A stretch of DNA of 64,000 nt. Source: Elmis aenea (taxonomy: Eukaryota; Arthropoda; Insecta; Coleoptera; Elmidae). Position 1 is the stretch's first letter. Every line of letters starts with the position of its first letter. Below, in pieces: positions 34,104 through 45,457 of the stretch. The DNA is taken from NCBI GenBank assembly GCA_947652605.1, contig OX393579.1, positions 24,387,674-24,451,673 on the forward strand. The letters are read 5' to 3'. The notes beneath the pieces are model-generated. The model ran no database searches. It was not told where the DNA came from and was given only the letters and a program-made list of their open reading frames with translations. The position numbers and the translations under genes were made by a program.

Positions 34104-34663
34104 CTACACGAGTTCAAAGGCCTTGGTCCTCTTCAATCTTCGGACAAGATGTTGGTTGTCCAGCAGTTGAAGAGCTTCTGCATTCTCATGATGGTGGAGT
34201 CTGGCTTCATCTTTACCAGCAAACCTTTTAATTTCTTCCTTAACCATTGGTATACCAAGATCTCGATGAAGATCACTGTTGCGGACGTACCATGGAGCGT
34301 TTACCATATTACGTAGCACTTTGTTTTGGAAAGTCTGGATAGATGTAATATTGCTGTCTTTGGTGCTACCCCAAAGTTGAATACCATAAAGCCACACCGG
34401 TTTCAGGACCTATTAGTATATTAGGATCTTATTATAAATTGATAATTTGGAATATCTTTCAAGAAGCCAGAAGTACTATCTGTATTTTAGATTAAGTTCA
34501 TTTTTTTTCTTTTTAACATGTTCTTTCCATCGCAATTTTGCGTCAAGGGCCATGCCAAGATATTTCGCTTGATTTTCATATGGCACTATAGTCCCATTTA
34601 TATTAAGTAGTAGTGGATCCGTTATCCTTTTGTTTGTAAAATTGACATGGATTTTATTATTAT
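34104..34663 (-). pseudogene. Jockey-type non-LTR retrotransposon, 3' end of reverse-transcriptase ORF
   Basis: The minus-strand reading holds the thumb/C-terminal part of a Jockey-clade reverse-transcriptase protein. In order: VNFTNKR near 34650, YLGMALDAKLRWKEHV, then YFWLLERYSKLSIYNKI, KPVWLYGIQLWG, QNKVLRNMVNAPWYVRNSDL, and LVRRLKRTK just before the stop. YLG-x2-LD, KP-x-W-x-YG-x-QLWG and APWY-x-RN are typical of this clade. Three in-frame stops lie around 34425-34500. The endonuclease, the RT palm with its YADD motif and the first ORF are all missing, as in a 5'-truncated dead copy. The frame from 34397 to 34104 is intact. Confidence 0.88.
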
Positions 34664-36690
34664 AAATTGGCGAAAAAATTGTATCAAATTAGGTACATGA
34701 AAATGCACTCGAAATTTTGATGTATATTAAATTGCCCGTTGTTGAATATTTTTTGTACAGTTGGTACAACAAGGGATGATTTGAAGTCAAAATTAAGTAG
34801 TATATCGATTTTAAATATTTTCGGTCATGTAATAATATTTTGGAGCGAAAGGTGTTATAAGGTATTTAAACCATAAAGACATTCTGTTTTTTAATTATGA
34901 CTGTTAATGGTTTTTTTTTTAAATTTTTGAATTCAAAGTAAGTAGTTTATTGTGATCAAATTTTGATATCAAAAATCTTAAATTTTTCGTGTAGCAACGG
35001 AGTATTCGATTAATTTTTGCCAATACCTAATAAAATTTTCAATTTTCAATTGTTTTTTATTCGAGCATTTTCTTATGTACGGTGTCAAAATTTTTATACT
35101 GTCATTTAGAGAATTAAAGCCCTTTCAGAATCAAGAAAAAAATATGAGAGTTACCATTAAAAAAGGTCGATGACGTCATTACTCGAAAATAAATGAAAGT
35201 TCGAGAAATAAGTCTATTAACAAAATGTGTCCGAGGATTTTTTCCAAAAAAAAATTGTTTCGATTTTAACGATTTCTTAGATTCTTTATGTACGTATATT
35301 TTTTGTGGTGTTTGATCTTTCACCAATAAAATACAGTAAATAACACCAATTCTTTGGTTAGAACAAACTGCAGAATTTCTGCTCATTACTAAGCACACAT
35401 TTTTGATAAATTTTTGTGATCTTTTTGGAAGACAACCCTTGTTGTAAATGTTTTTGTCGTTTTTTAGTTAAACAATTTTGACGACGACCGAAAAAGACCC
35501 AGAAGGTCGGATTTCATACCCAAATTTTATTTTTTTTATCAACAAGGTATAAGGGGCTCGACGATTGTTCTTTTTAATCGCAGCTGTAGCCTGCCCTCAC
35601 GAATAACTTGAGAATGTTGGCGCCTTTAATAGAATAGACTTGCGCCCACATGTGAGAAAAACAAGACAATTCGTAAGTGCCAACGAAAACAAAAACGCCG
35701 CGTTGTGCTAGCCAGTGACCTTATGCTATCCAAAAAACCATTCACATGACGCAACCAGCGCCCTTTTCAATTTACCGTCCAAACAATTGTGGTTTGCTTG
35801 TATGTAACGAAGACCCTGGTAGTCAAATTAATATTCTTAGTGTAGAGCTTATACATCTAAATATAAATAATGTAGGAGTATGTATAGGTGAGTCTTTTAC
35901 GTCGTACTTTTAAACAAAAAGTGTCTGAACATAATTATTATGCTCTTTTTTTTTAAATTCTGTGAAGCAACTAAAATATTCTTGCAACAAAGCTTTTTGT
36001 GTTAATATTACGGGCTTAATCGTTCAATTTAATGAAATGCCTTATTACAAAAATAATTCTTAATTTCAATAATAACAAATTAGTTCATTGGACATTATAC
36101 TATATTTATAAACAGAAGCAACTGTTTTATAGAACGATGTTTTTTAAGGCTTTATGAAACATGAAAACTAAATTGATTTCTTTTTTTTTGTCAATGAAAA
36201 CAAGTTACGAAATTAAGAAACTTTACAGTTCTTCGCGATGCCTGCCTGAAAACGTTTTGAAAAAGGAATTTTTAATATAGAACTACAATTTTTAAGTAAC
36301 ATTAAAAATAAAGTTGATAACAGTTTAACCAGAATAAATATTAACTGTTTCATTAATTTTGTAATGTTTAATTTTTTTAACAAACAAATTGTTAAGTTGT
36401 GATAAATTGTGGAATGTTGAAGTGTTTGCATCAATACCAAATGTAAATACATTAAATAAAATTTATAATGATTCACGTATACGACTGTATTATTGTTTTT
36501 TTTTTAAATCTTGGATTAAAGATTATTTAAAAATTTGACTCGGTGTTTGAAAACATGGAATATTATTTATTTAAGATTTCTAAAAGATTTTGGCGACGGT
36601 AAGATCTTACTACTTAAGATTTTAGTTTCACAAAATTAATAATTTCTCACTGGCTTAAGGCGTCATATTATTTACCGCACAGTTATTTTA
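34664..36690. other. non-coding stretch
   Basis: AT-rich with a less biased part at 35580-35830 (several CpG). A CRE palindrome lies at 35171-35178. The 87-94 codon minus-strand frames here are AT-rich chance frames. Confidence 0.35.
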
Positions 36691-36723
36691 ATTGTTTTTT
36701 CTCGTAATTATACTTTCATCTAG

Positions 36724-36898
36724 CTTTGTAGTTAGCATTTGCCACGATCCTTCAATTTGTTTAATAGGTCACGGACATAGAGCGGAAATAAAAAGGTATC
36801 TCAAAACGACTTTTACTGGCGATGCTGAGCGCGAACGGGCGCGATGTTATTTCGAATATCATTCACGTTTAATAGAACAGGTGCTAGATTTTGTATAG
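36724..36898 (+). CDS. candidate (possibly terminal) coding exon, product not recognised
   Basis: A pyrimidine-rich tract (TTGTTTTTTCTCG... TTTCATCTAG) gives an acceptor at 36723; a second in-phase AG follows at 36735. The open stretch then runs to a TAG at 36896-36898 and encodes about 57 residues. It is markedly less AT-rich than its surroundings. It contains ICHDPS, IGHGHRAEIKRYL, TFTGDAERERARCYFEYH and RLIEQVLDFV. The charged, helix-like composition with mixed third positions is what real coding looks like. The family is not recognised. It begins with the third base of a codon, matching the exit phase of the exon-like block at 12582-12710. CAG|GTGCTA at 36881 could serve as a donor if this is not the last exon. 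No AATAAA lies close downstream; the nearest noticed is near 38102. Confidence 0.45.
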
Positions 36899-37384
36899 GT
36901 TTATTCACGGTTTTGTAGACAGCAACAATTTGCTCCATGTGATTCATACACACGAAGGCTATATAGTATGGTATAATTCATCTGGAATTTTAATTCTCAT
37001 GTAATTTATCATTTCCATTGTTGTGAGTCACTATAATATTTGAATGCGTTGAATACACACTAACTCGAATTGTAATTCTTCATTGTACCAGTTTTTTTTT
37101 GTAGGTACAAAGTTACCTTCTAGTCGTAAGAGTTTTATTGTTTCTATCGCCCAATTGATGCATACAAAGTTGTAAGGATTATAGTAGTTCATTGGTGTTG
37201 GCACCCCTTTTATTTTTTTTTACCAGCGTTGTTAAGAGGAAGAGGAAGTCGGTTTAAGTTATTAAGGTTCAGAATGGCCGAAAGGGCCCTACTTATTTGA
37301 AATTCACTTGTTTTTATATTTATTTTTCTGCGTCCGTCCAGAACATCAGTGGTTTTCGATCAATTTTTAGGCTGGAAAATACAT
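36899..37384. other. non-coding stretch
   Basis: No gene. TTTTTTTTTTGTAG|GTACAA at ~37104 is a weak acceptor-donor juxtaposition. Confidence 0.3.
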
Positions 37385-37483
37385 CTTTACTGGCCTAGGT
37401 CAGAAAGTAACTGGTTGCCATGGTAATGAGTTGTCTTTACCGGTCTAGGCCGGAAAGTAGCTGGTTGTTATGGTGATGAATTG
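37385..37483 (+). repeat. tandem duplication, two ~50 bp units
   Basis: Unit 1 starts TCTTTACTGGCCTAGGTCAG and unit 2 TCTTTACCGGTCTAGGCCGG; both continue AAAGTA.CTGGTTG then TGGT.ATGA.TTG. About 85% identical by eye. Function unknown. Confidence 0.75.
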
Positions 37484-38239
37484 TTTTGTTGATTTGCTCT
37501 GTCAAATAAGCTCATTTTCACCCGTAGTGTGTTAAGTTAATGTTTAATTATGGTGACGATAGTGATTTTGGTAACATACCCGTAAAGTGTCTTTACTGGA
37601 CTCGTATGCTTCTAGGACTCGCCTACGGCTCGTCCCAATACTGTCTACTCGTCTATTAAAGTACCACTTTCCGGTCTTGTTACGTAAATATCTATTAAAT
37701 TGAGTCCAAATTCACAGTAGCGTCAGCAACCTGTAATATTTATTTGACAGGATTGATAATAATTATATTCTATATAATTCTTTTAGTCAACCACTGTAAA
37801 TAATATCAATTAAACACCACCCGTAACGTGTATTAGACTATTATACCTGACGAAGTGACATTACTTAGACAAAACAAAACAGTCGCCTCTCAAATTGTAT
37901 CACAGTGCGACAATAAGAAAAGGCCTGAATAACTAGAATGATAACACTGCAATTTTTATTTATTATAATCAATCAATGTACACAATATCCTTATCAAGTT
38001 TTTTATTTATGGCGATTTGATCAAAAAGTACATTTTGAACAATTTGAATAATTATTTATCTTTTGTTTTAAATTTATTGTGAATTTCGTTATCATAAGCC
38101 CAATAAAATGTTCTGTCACTTTTATTTATATCATAGTTTCAATTGTTTTTCAGAACATTTACGATTTTATAAATTATTTATACAAATTTTCAAATTTCAA
38201 CAAGTTAATTGAAAGAAAAATGTTTTGTTGGTTACCAAT
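37484..38239. other. AT-rich stretch without a recognisable gene
   Basis: Nothing recognised. Confidence 0.3.
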
Positions 38240-38634
38240 CTGAAAAGCTAATTTTTTTGTCTGTCTGATGGTGTAAAAATCCAATATGGCGGCCATAAGA
38301 AATAAAATAGTTGACCATCGCAAGTTGAAATCTAGAAGGCTTAGAAAATTTCTGTTTACGTCATCAAACCCAGGATGGTCAGAAACATACAGTTACTAAG
38401 TTTAAATGAAATAGCGTCAATGGTAGGAAAGATAATTCCTTTTTTCTAAAATCACATTTTTCAGGTTTTTTTTGTAAAAAAAATAAAAACGAATCAAAAT
38501 ATCCAGGATTTTTTTTCAGATTCTCAATCGCAATAAAAAGGTGCAATTTTTCTTTAATTCAACCAACCTTGCATCTCTTACCGTTTCCAAGATAGCAATG
38601 GTGAGCATCGAAAAATTCACCACCCCTGTATATC
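38240..38634. repeat. repeat related to 50490-51187, right end of ACAGG type
   Basis: Shares, in order, CTGAAAAGC.AATTTTTTTG, TCTGTCT.ATG.TGTAAAAA, TTTCTGTTTACGTCAT (TTTCTATCCACGTCAT in the other copy), AGGATGGTCAGAAACATAC, TTCAGATTCTCAATCGC and CATCTCTTACC with 50490-51187. The right end CCCCTGT is followed by ATATC, like other members. The left end is not resolved. Confidence 0.65.
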
Positions 38635-39544
38635 ATCCAATACGTTTATCAAGATTTATATATTATCGAAGATATTTTTAACATTGCCTGTCAGTACTGC
38701 GAGTTGAGAACGAACCTTTTCTGCTCTTAAAAGACTCAAAAATTACCTTAAAAATAGCTTAAAAGAACATTAATTATTATCATTAGCACTCTTCTACATC
38801 GAACGTGCAAAATTTAGATTGTAGTGACATTATAAATGAATTTGCATCGCGAAAGTCTAGAAAAGTTCCTTTGTAGGTCAATTTAGGTATTAAATAAAAT
38901 TAATGTGTATTCATAAAAAAGAACATACTGTGGTGGTTGTATTCACTGCTCGGTTGTCAATTTGTATTTGAAAATTTGATATTTACAGCAGAAAAAAGCC
39001 AAAACTCTATTTTACAAAAACTCTATTACATATTGAAAAACATTTGGCCTGGCCTAGGGTCCTTTAAGAAGTTATCACGAACGCCATTCGGAGCATGTAG
39101 ATTTCTTAAAATTCATGTGTTTAAACTTATAGGTACCTAAATACATTTTTGTTTGTATTTTCCCTCCCATTTATAAATATGGGACCCGAAAAAGTTGGAG
39201 CAACAGGGGTCAAATTTCTTTTCAAACGCCCTGTATTTATCTAAATATTTCTTTAGTGCTTCTCTGATCCTTAAATAATCATTTTTGGGTGTGTAGATTA
39301 GTTTTACTATATTTATGTAATTATTTTCAATGACACGATGCGAGTACCGTTTCCCGATGTAAATGTTTAAATTTACCGTAATACGACGACCACCCCAGAG
39401 AACACTGCAACAGGTTCTTACAATTATTTCACCGCATTAACACTACTTGTTAGGTAATTGCACATAATCAAGCATGGTAAGAAGGAATACAATAATAATA
39501 AATTTTCAGTTGCCCAACCTAAACCGGTAGATAGTAGTAAATAA
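38635..39544. other. non-coding stretch
   Basis: TTCAAACGCCCTGTATTTAT at ~39219-39238 resembles an inverse ACAGGGTG-type end. Otherwise AT-rich. Confidence 0.3.
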
Positions 39545-39690
39545 ACGTGAGTGTTGCTGGTCTCGTTGCGTGTCTGGCTCGTTTGATCGCTGCGGGGAGG
39601 TTGGGTGAGTCATACGGCGAATCGCGACTACGGGCCCGCAGGCTTCGCCGGTACCCACCGTCCAGTCGCCTGATGACTGTTCTGCTTGTG
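39545..39690. promoter_or_regulatory. GC- and CpG-rich island, possible promoter/5' exon
   Basis: About 145 bases with GC content near 60% by eye, against a window of roughly one third GC. Many CpG (TCGTTGCG, ATCGCTGCG, GGCGAATCGCG, CTTCGCCGG). Donor-like GGGTGAGTCA occurs at ~39603 on the + strand. A minus-strand frame also stays open with basic residues. This may be a promoter-proximal first exon or a GC-rich decayed element; no TATA or start could be tied to it. Confidence 0.35.
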
Positions 39691-42089
39691 TTTAGTGAAA
39701 CCTATAGTGTGGGATTTACTCCTGAGAAGCTCTAATAAAGCCTTCGTAGGAGGATATCTTGGAAGTCTTTTTGTGCCGGTACGTTGTTTTTTTGGCTTGT
39801 ACTTGTTTTGTTTATGTTTTTTGTTTTCTCGAATAACAAATGCTTATCGCCGAAATGATTTATTAATCGCTAAAGACGAATCTACTACTATTGAAAAATG
39901 CTGAAAAAGTGATTTTTGATTTAAGTTCTTAGATGGTAGTAGTATTATTTACCGGTATAAAATGTCTGGCTAAAAAATATTTATCCGATCAGTGATGTGT
40001 TTAATCGAAGTGTTTGTGCCGCAAAATTGTTCTTCCGTTATCAAGTTTACAGCCGGTGCGTGGATATTGTCAATAAATTTATCTCGCTTAATTGACGGTT
40101 TTTGTGTAGATGAAAAACCTATGTCAATAAAACGTTTATAATACTTAATAAAAGGATGTAAAATATAAAAGAGCCGCATGTTCAAAACAACAAGATTTGT
40201 AATCGTAATAATCTAGCGTATTTGTTGTTAGTATTGCGTATTTATTTAATATTGAGGTCGTCATTAGGTGCACACAAAAAATAATTTCGAAATTCGATAT
40301 AGTCGGTGTGGCAAAATGAAAACTTTGGGCGAAACGTAAAAAAAATATAATGGAGTGGCAGAAGTATATTTCATATTATTGAGAGTTTCGAGCTGTACGT
40401 TATTAATGTGGGTTTTCACCGAGGATTTGTTAATTAGTCAAATTATGTTTTCGTTAAAATACTGTTTTTTTAGATAGTTTGTTTATTTTAAAGAATGTGA
40501 GAAAATGCTAATGGTGTGTTTTCTAGACCGTGAGAGTTCTTTACCGTATCTGTTGCTATGCTCTTCTACGTGGCTTATTATTAAAATGAATAATACTTTG
40601 TGAGGTTGAACAACTTGTCTTGTGTTAGAATAATTTTATTACTATTAAAAATGGCGGATCGCCATGTTCCAATAATGTTGCTGTTGGTTGTAAACTCGTT
40701 GAGATTATACCTATAGACAATTGTCGTAATTCTAATTGTAATTGTTGACTCATTGCCACGTATTGCGTTTTTTTTTTAAAGAATTCTATTAATATTCATT
40801 TTATTTCCCAAGAAGATCGTTCAAGTTTAAGCTTTTAATGAAATTTCATACCGTTGTATAACTTTTGCCTCGAAGCTTGGATAAATTTGAAATAATTTAA
40901 GTCACTTTATCGTGAAAACGTAAACCTCTATGTAATAACTTCAATAACTTTACATAAACACAATTCAATTCAAACATAGTGAATTGGTTAAAGAAGCTTA
41001 GCAAAAGTACGGTACCAAAAATCTGATTGAAATTAAACTACCTTGTAGTTTTGTTGTTGGTTTAAGTCGAGGTTCAAGCCTTAATTTAAGTATACACCGT
41101 GAAGAATTCAGTTTTTACCATAAAATTTCAAGCAATAATGGTTTTTAAATAATCGTGTTATTTAGGTAGCTTTTTTATTCACATCATAATGACCGGTTTA
41201 ATAACGTAGTTTGCTCTATGTGTAATATTCCGAGAAACACGGTCTATCATAAATAACGCGTAATGAGACCAGGTGTTTGATACTTATTACTACATTTAAT
41301 AGGCGCTTGCTACAGTTCGTTTGATACAAAAGCGGTGTTCTGAAAAGTTGGGACATAGTTTTTGAGCATCGAAAGCGGAAGGAAAATGGGGAAAGTTCGC
41401 CCTCACGTTGCTCCTTTAACGGTAACAACTGGAGTGGTTATACTTATAATAGTTATAAACATTCAAATAAATGAAAACGCCTTAAAAGAAAAATAAAGTA
41501 TGTTTAGATAGAGTCTGTGAACTTGAAACTGTTCACAAATGAATGAATTTCAATAGATTTAGGATAACATAGTGTGGCGTCTGTGAATTTTATCTTTATG
41601 TAGTTCGGCTTCTGTAAAGCTATTTAAAATAACATACTTCTTTTCAATTTAAAATTAATGAACGCTCAAAAATATATTTCTCTTTTGTTCTCTGTTTTTT
41701 AGATAGGAATAATTTTGGTGGTTAAGTTTATTTTTTGTTGTTTAACATAACGAAAAATATTATAAGCTACAAGGCCGGGAAAAATTAAATTAATTTACCT
41801 ACTAGAATAAGCATCAGTTGCGGTTCAATATTAAGGATAAAAATAAAGTTGAAAAAAATTTACACCTAGAAAAACTCTACCTTCAGTAGTTTCACCAGAA
41901 AACAGTACAAAATAAATTGGTGTTATTTACGGCCCTAGTTAATTAAATAATTTATCAATAAATTATTTTCTTAATCCTACAAATATTAGTAATGATAGCT
42001 AGAATAATAACCGGATACAAAGTATAATAACGAATATGTTTTTATATTTATTTGCTCTTTTTAGCCGTTAGATTTACAGAAATACTTAT
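39691..42089. other. non-coding stretch
   Basis: AATGGCGGATCGCCAT at ~40651 is a small imperfect palindrome with two opposed GCCAT cores (YY1/Pho-type). A minus-strand frame at 41216-41428 has no recognised motif. Otherwise AT-rich. Confidence 0.3.
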
Positions 42090-43312
42090 GCAGCGTGTAC
42101 CAAATTCGACGCTCAACGTGGGGTTCTCCTTTATTTTAAGAGTTATGAAGTCGGTTAATTTGCGACAAAGCTGCTAAATTTTGCTCTGAACTTAAATCCG
42201 ATAAGAATTTGTTCAAATAAAAAATTTAAAAAAATAATTTTCGCTTTTTAAATAATTTACTTTGTCTTTAGAGAGATTAGCAAAATAAAAACACTATACC
42301 GGGTGTAAACAAAGTGTGGTACACTCTCTTTTTTCTCTTTAGTTTTGATTTTAGATTAAGGAAATTTCAGGCATATGATATGTGCAAAAAACCGGATTTT
42401 TTAAGTACATGCACAAAATGGAACACCCTGTTTTTTTTACATTTTTAGAAAGAGGAAGCAATTTTGGACACAACTGCACTATTTTGGTTGATTTTTATAC
42501 CTTCAAATAATTTTTGAGTCAAAATTAAATTTTTTATTAAGTTTTAATTTAATAACTGCAATTATTTTTCTACCACCGCAATGACATACAAACACGTAAA
42601 CAAGCCTTTGCTTGTTTCCTTAGCGATCTTCCATGGCACCTTTTTTTTTGTTTTGAATGATTTGTTTTGTTGCAGTTATGCAGTGTATCGCGATTAACAG
42701 GATCTCTTAACAAATCTTTACCATAATTTGAAGTTTTTGAAGCAGACTCTTAATAAAAATACAAGTTATTGGTATCGATGGATTCGTTAGAAGATGCTCC
42801 AATAAAATAACCGCTTGTACCACCATAGTTTCCTTTAAAAAAAATTGACTTTTTTTCAAAAAACAGATCCGCAACCTTCAAAGCCGGTTAAAGTAAACTA
42901 AATGTCAATTTAAATGTACAAAAACGTTTTTTGGACAATTGTTGACATAATAAAATTCAATTTATGCAGGTCACGGCACACCAAAAAAATTTTTGGTTTA
43001 AAAATTATTTGAGGTTATAAAAATTAACCAAAATAGTGCAGTTGTATCCAAAATCGCTTCCTCTTTCCAAAAATGTAAAAATATACAGGGTGTTCCATTT
43101 AAAATAACAAAGTTGGGGTCATTTCCGGTGAAACCGGAAGTGAAACAATTTGTGCATGTGTTAAAAAAAACAGGTTTTTTGCACATATTATATGAATGTC
43201 TAAAATTTCATTTATCTAAAATTAAAACTAAAGAAAAAAAGGGCGTGTACCACACTTCATTTACACCCGGTATAATTATTTATGGTTTGTGACTCGAATT
43301 TGGTTACCCTGT
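42090..43312. mobile_element. ACAGGGTAACC-type element hosting a nested element
   Basis: The left end GCAGCGTGTACCAAATTCGA and the right end, inverse of ACAGGGTAACCAAATTCGAG, are diverged members of the ACAGGGTGGACCAAATTCGA set. Most of the interior is the element 42297-43272, so the outer one is small and older. Confidence 0.55.
42297..43272. mobile_element. TACCGGGTGTAAA foldback element, TA flanks
   Basis: Left end TACCGGGTGTAAACAAAGTG then TGGTACAC; right end its inverse with two changes. TA stands at 42295-42296 and 43273-43274. Arms are long, with GTGCAAAAAACC, AGAGGAAGC and ACAACTGCACTATTTTGGTT in both. TGGAACACCCTG and CAGGGTGTTCCATTT occur inside the arms, so an ACAGGGTG-like core is embedded. 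Related copies: 48196-48600 (half) and 17830-18080 (degraded). 976 bp, non-coding. Confidence 0.8.
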
Positions 43313-43468
43313 ACTCAAATTTACTTATAGGTAAACTGCATAAGCTACAGCATAGAGCTCTATTTCAGTAGTAAAAGGACCTGTTATATATCACAGCTAA
43401 AGGCCAAAGGAGGTCTAAATCCTGTCCTGGGTACATTCATGGATAGTTCTTAAAATGTCAGTTTAAAC

Positions 43469-43755
43469 CAGCGTTTGCCAAAGTGGGATACACGGAACTC
43501 AGGGGTTCCACAAAAAATCAGGAGTTTCGCGTGTTTGCTTTGCTTATTTTTACAGCATTTAATTCACACTTTTAAAATAAAGAATCTTTTAATCAATAAA
43601 AACATATGAATAATCAACAGAACAATTTTTGTTTTATTCAATGTCTTATTAAAATTGGGTGGGAGGTTTGTGAAATATAGATTAGTTAGGGTCCTGCAAG
43701 TTTTTAAAAATTGTTTTCTAAGGGTTCCGCGAGAAAATAAGTTTGGGAACTGCTG
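43469..43755. mobile_element. short hAT MITE
   Basis: Left end CAGCGTTTGCCAAAGTGGG; right end the inverse of CAGCAGTTCCCAAACTTA. GGGGTTCCACA and GGGTTCCGCGAG occur subterminally. The 8-base flanks GTTTAAAC and GCTTAGTC agree at 5 of 8, as expected for an old duplication. 287 bp. Confidence 0.72.
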
Positions 43756-45123
43756 GCTTAGTCCGTAAATATTTAATATTTCGAACTACAAGTAAGAGCG
43801 TTTTTGCTCTCTGCTGGAATGCGTAATGATTTATAAGTAAATAACTAACTGTACACGAACAACAATGTATACACCGGACGTTTTGTAATAAACAAAACGT
43901 GCTTAGCTACATGTATAGCCTTATTATTATGCAATAATTTTCTAGTATTGCGGTTTCATAAAAAGCAAATAAAAATAAACCCAGTTAATAATGCACAATC
44001 ACACGCTTTCATATTACTTACAATTAACTATTAATTAGAGACGCACTGCAATTGTCATCGCTTTCCGGTGAATTTTAACGATTTTGTGTATACTTATTGC
44101 AACTTAAAACCAATGCTGACATAGGGTAAATTCAAGCAGGAAGCTTCAATTTTTAAATAAACTTTAAACTTTAGTCACCCCTCTACTTTGCACCCTTGTG
44201 CGCTGTAAATGTTGCACGGCCGCTTACTTCGGACCTGTTTTGTTTCATCTAGTCCAAATCTAAGCGAATTCGATGTAGTGTTCGATTGTTTGGTTTTTTA
44301 ATTAACGTCAACCACAAGTTGAATATAAGGAGGCTGGCGCCAGTCAACGATTTCACCACACCTTCATGAGCTACATAACACAGTATTGTGCTGTAATAAT
44401 AATACTTATAATGTGTAATGTAGATTTGTTATCTGTGACTAAGAGCTCATCCTTTACCATATTAAGCACACTTCCTTATAAGGGTTGCTTTCATGCCCGT
44501 CTGCAAAATCGGTTTACACCTAAATCGTGATGTTCAATAAATATTGTTTAATATTCCGCAGAGTGTTACTTTGAATAAATGTTACATTAGTTGTCGACAG
44601 TTCTTGCTTACGAAGAATTTATTGTGTTTCGCTGTGCATAAATTACATGTTCAATATTAGTTATAATAAATAGTAACGCATGAAGTTTTTTTTTAACCAA
44701 GTGTCACACTAGAAACCAATTCTTACGAAACTTAAGAAACGGAACTGCAACCGTCAATTAAAACTAAATTTTGAGTCTAATTTTAAACAAACCAAACTTA
44801 TAAGTTCCAAATTCATTAGTGAATTGGTGGCGTATATTCTTACCGCGTGACAAATTTCCATTCATGGTTTTTCCAAAAAAAAAGTGAAAGAAGGGCGCCT
44901 ATGAGGCCTTGTTTTCTAAGAGAAGATCATCTTTTTCTTTAAAAAAATATATTTGTTAAGACCAAACTAATGGCTCTAACAAAGTTTTAAAAAAAGTCGA
45001 TTTGAACGGAAGTGTCTTAAAAATTGAAGGATTTTCTATTCTGCCTAATTGACTTTGGGGCGCCTAAGCGTCAAGTAGAGGTTTACATTTTATTCTAATT
45101 TTTTTCTCCATATGTTGTGTAAT
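43756..45123. other. non-coding stretch
   Basis: Less AT-biased patch at 44160-44350 with a CTGGCGCCAG palindrome near 44335. GGCGCC-containing text at 44897 and 45059 may belong to an unresolved decayed element. No gene recognised. Confidence 0.3.
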
Positions 45124-45457
45124 AGTAGGTATATTACATAACAAAGGTTGTAAAAATTATATTACTTTAATTGCTTTACAACTCGTGTTTTGTAACATAC
45201 TTTTTCTACGATCACATAATACATACGATTTTACCGGTTTTTTGGCTAATAGTACGCTGTACGTACGCTGTTAAATGTCAAGTTGGACGTATGTCAACTT
45301 TGACATTTCTAGACGAGTGTGCTTTTTGCTTACCGTGCGTAAGGACTCACCTACTATGCATGCAGGATGGGTTTGACGTGAGCCTACTTTGATCATTTCT
45401 AAAAAAACTGTGCGTTTTGCTTACCGTGCGTAAAGACCCCCATACTATGCATGCAGG
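45124..45457 (+). repeat. dispersed repeat, copy 2, with an internal ~90 bp tandem duplication
   Basis: Matches the minus strand of 1549-1735 up to about 45345. TTGCTTACCGTGCGTAA occurs at 45326-45342 and again at 45417-45433. ACTATGCATGCAGG follows each. The last ~90 bp are therefore duplicated in tandem here. Non-coding. Confidence 0.65.

Noticed and set aside
37090..37110. T-run then GTAG|GTACAA as a further recursive-splice point
   Set aside because: Lies beyond the stop of the candidate terminal exon and the donor is weak.
41216..41428. 70-codon minus-strand frame
   Set aside because: No motif or splice signals; probably chance.
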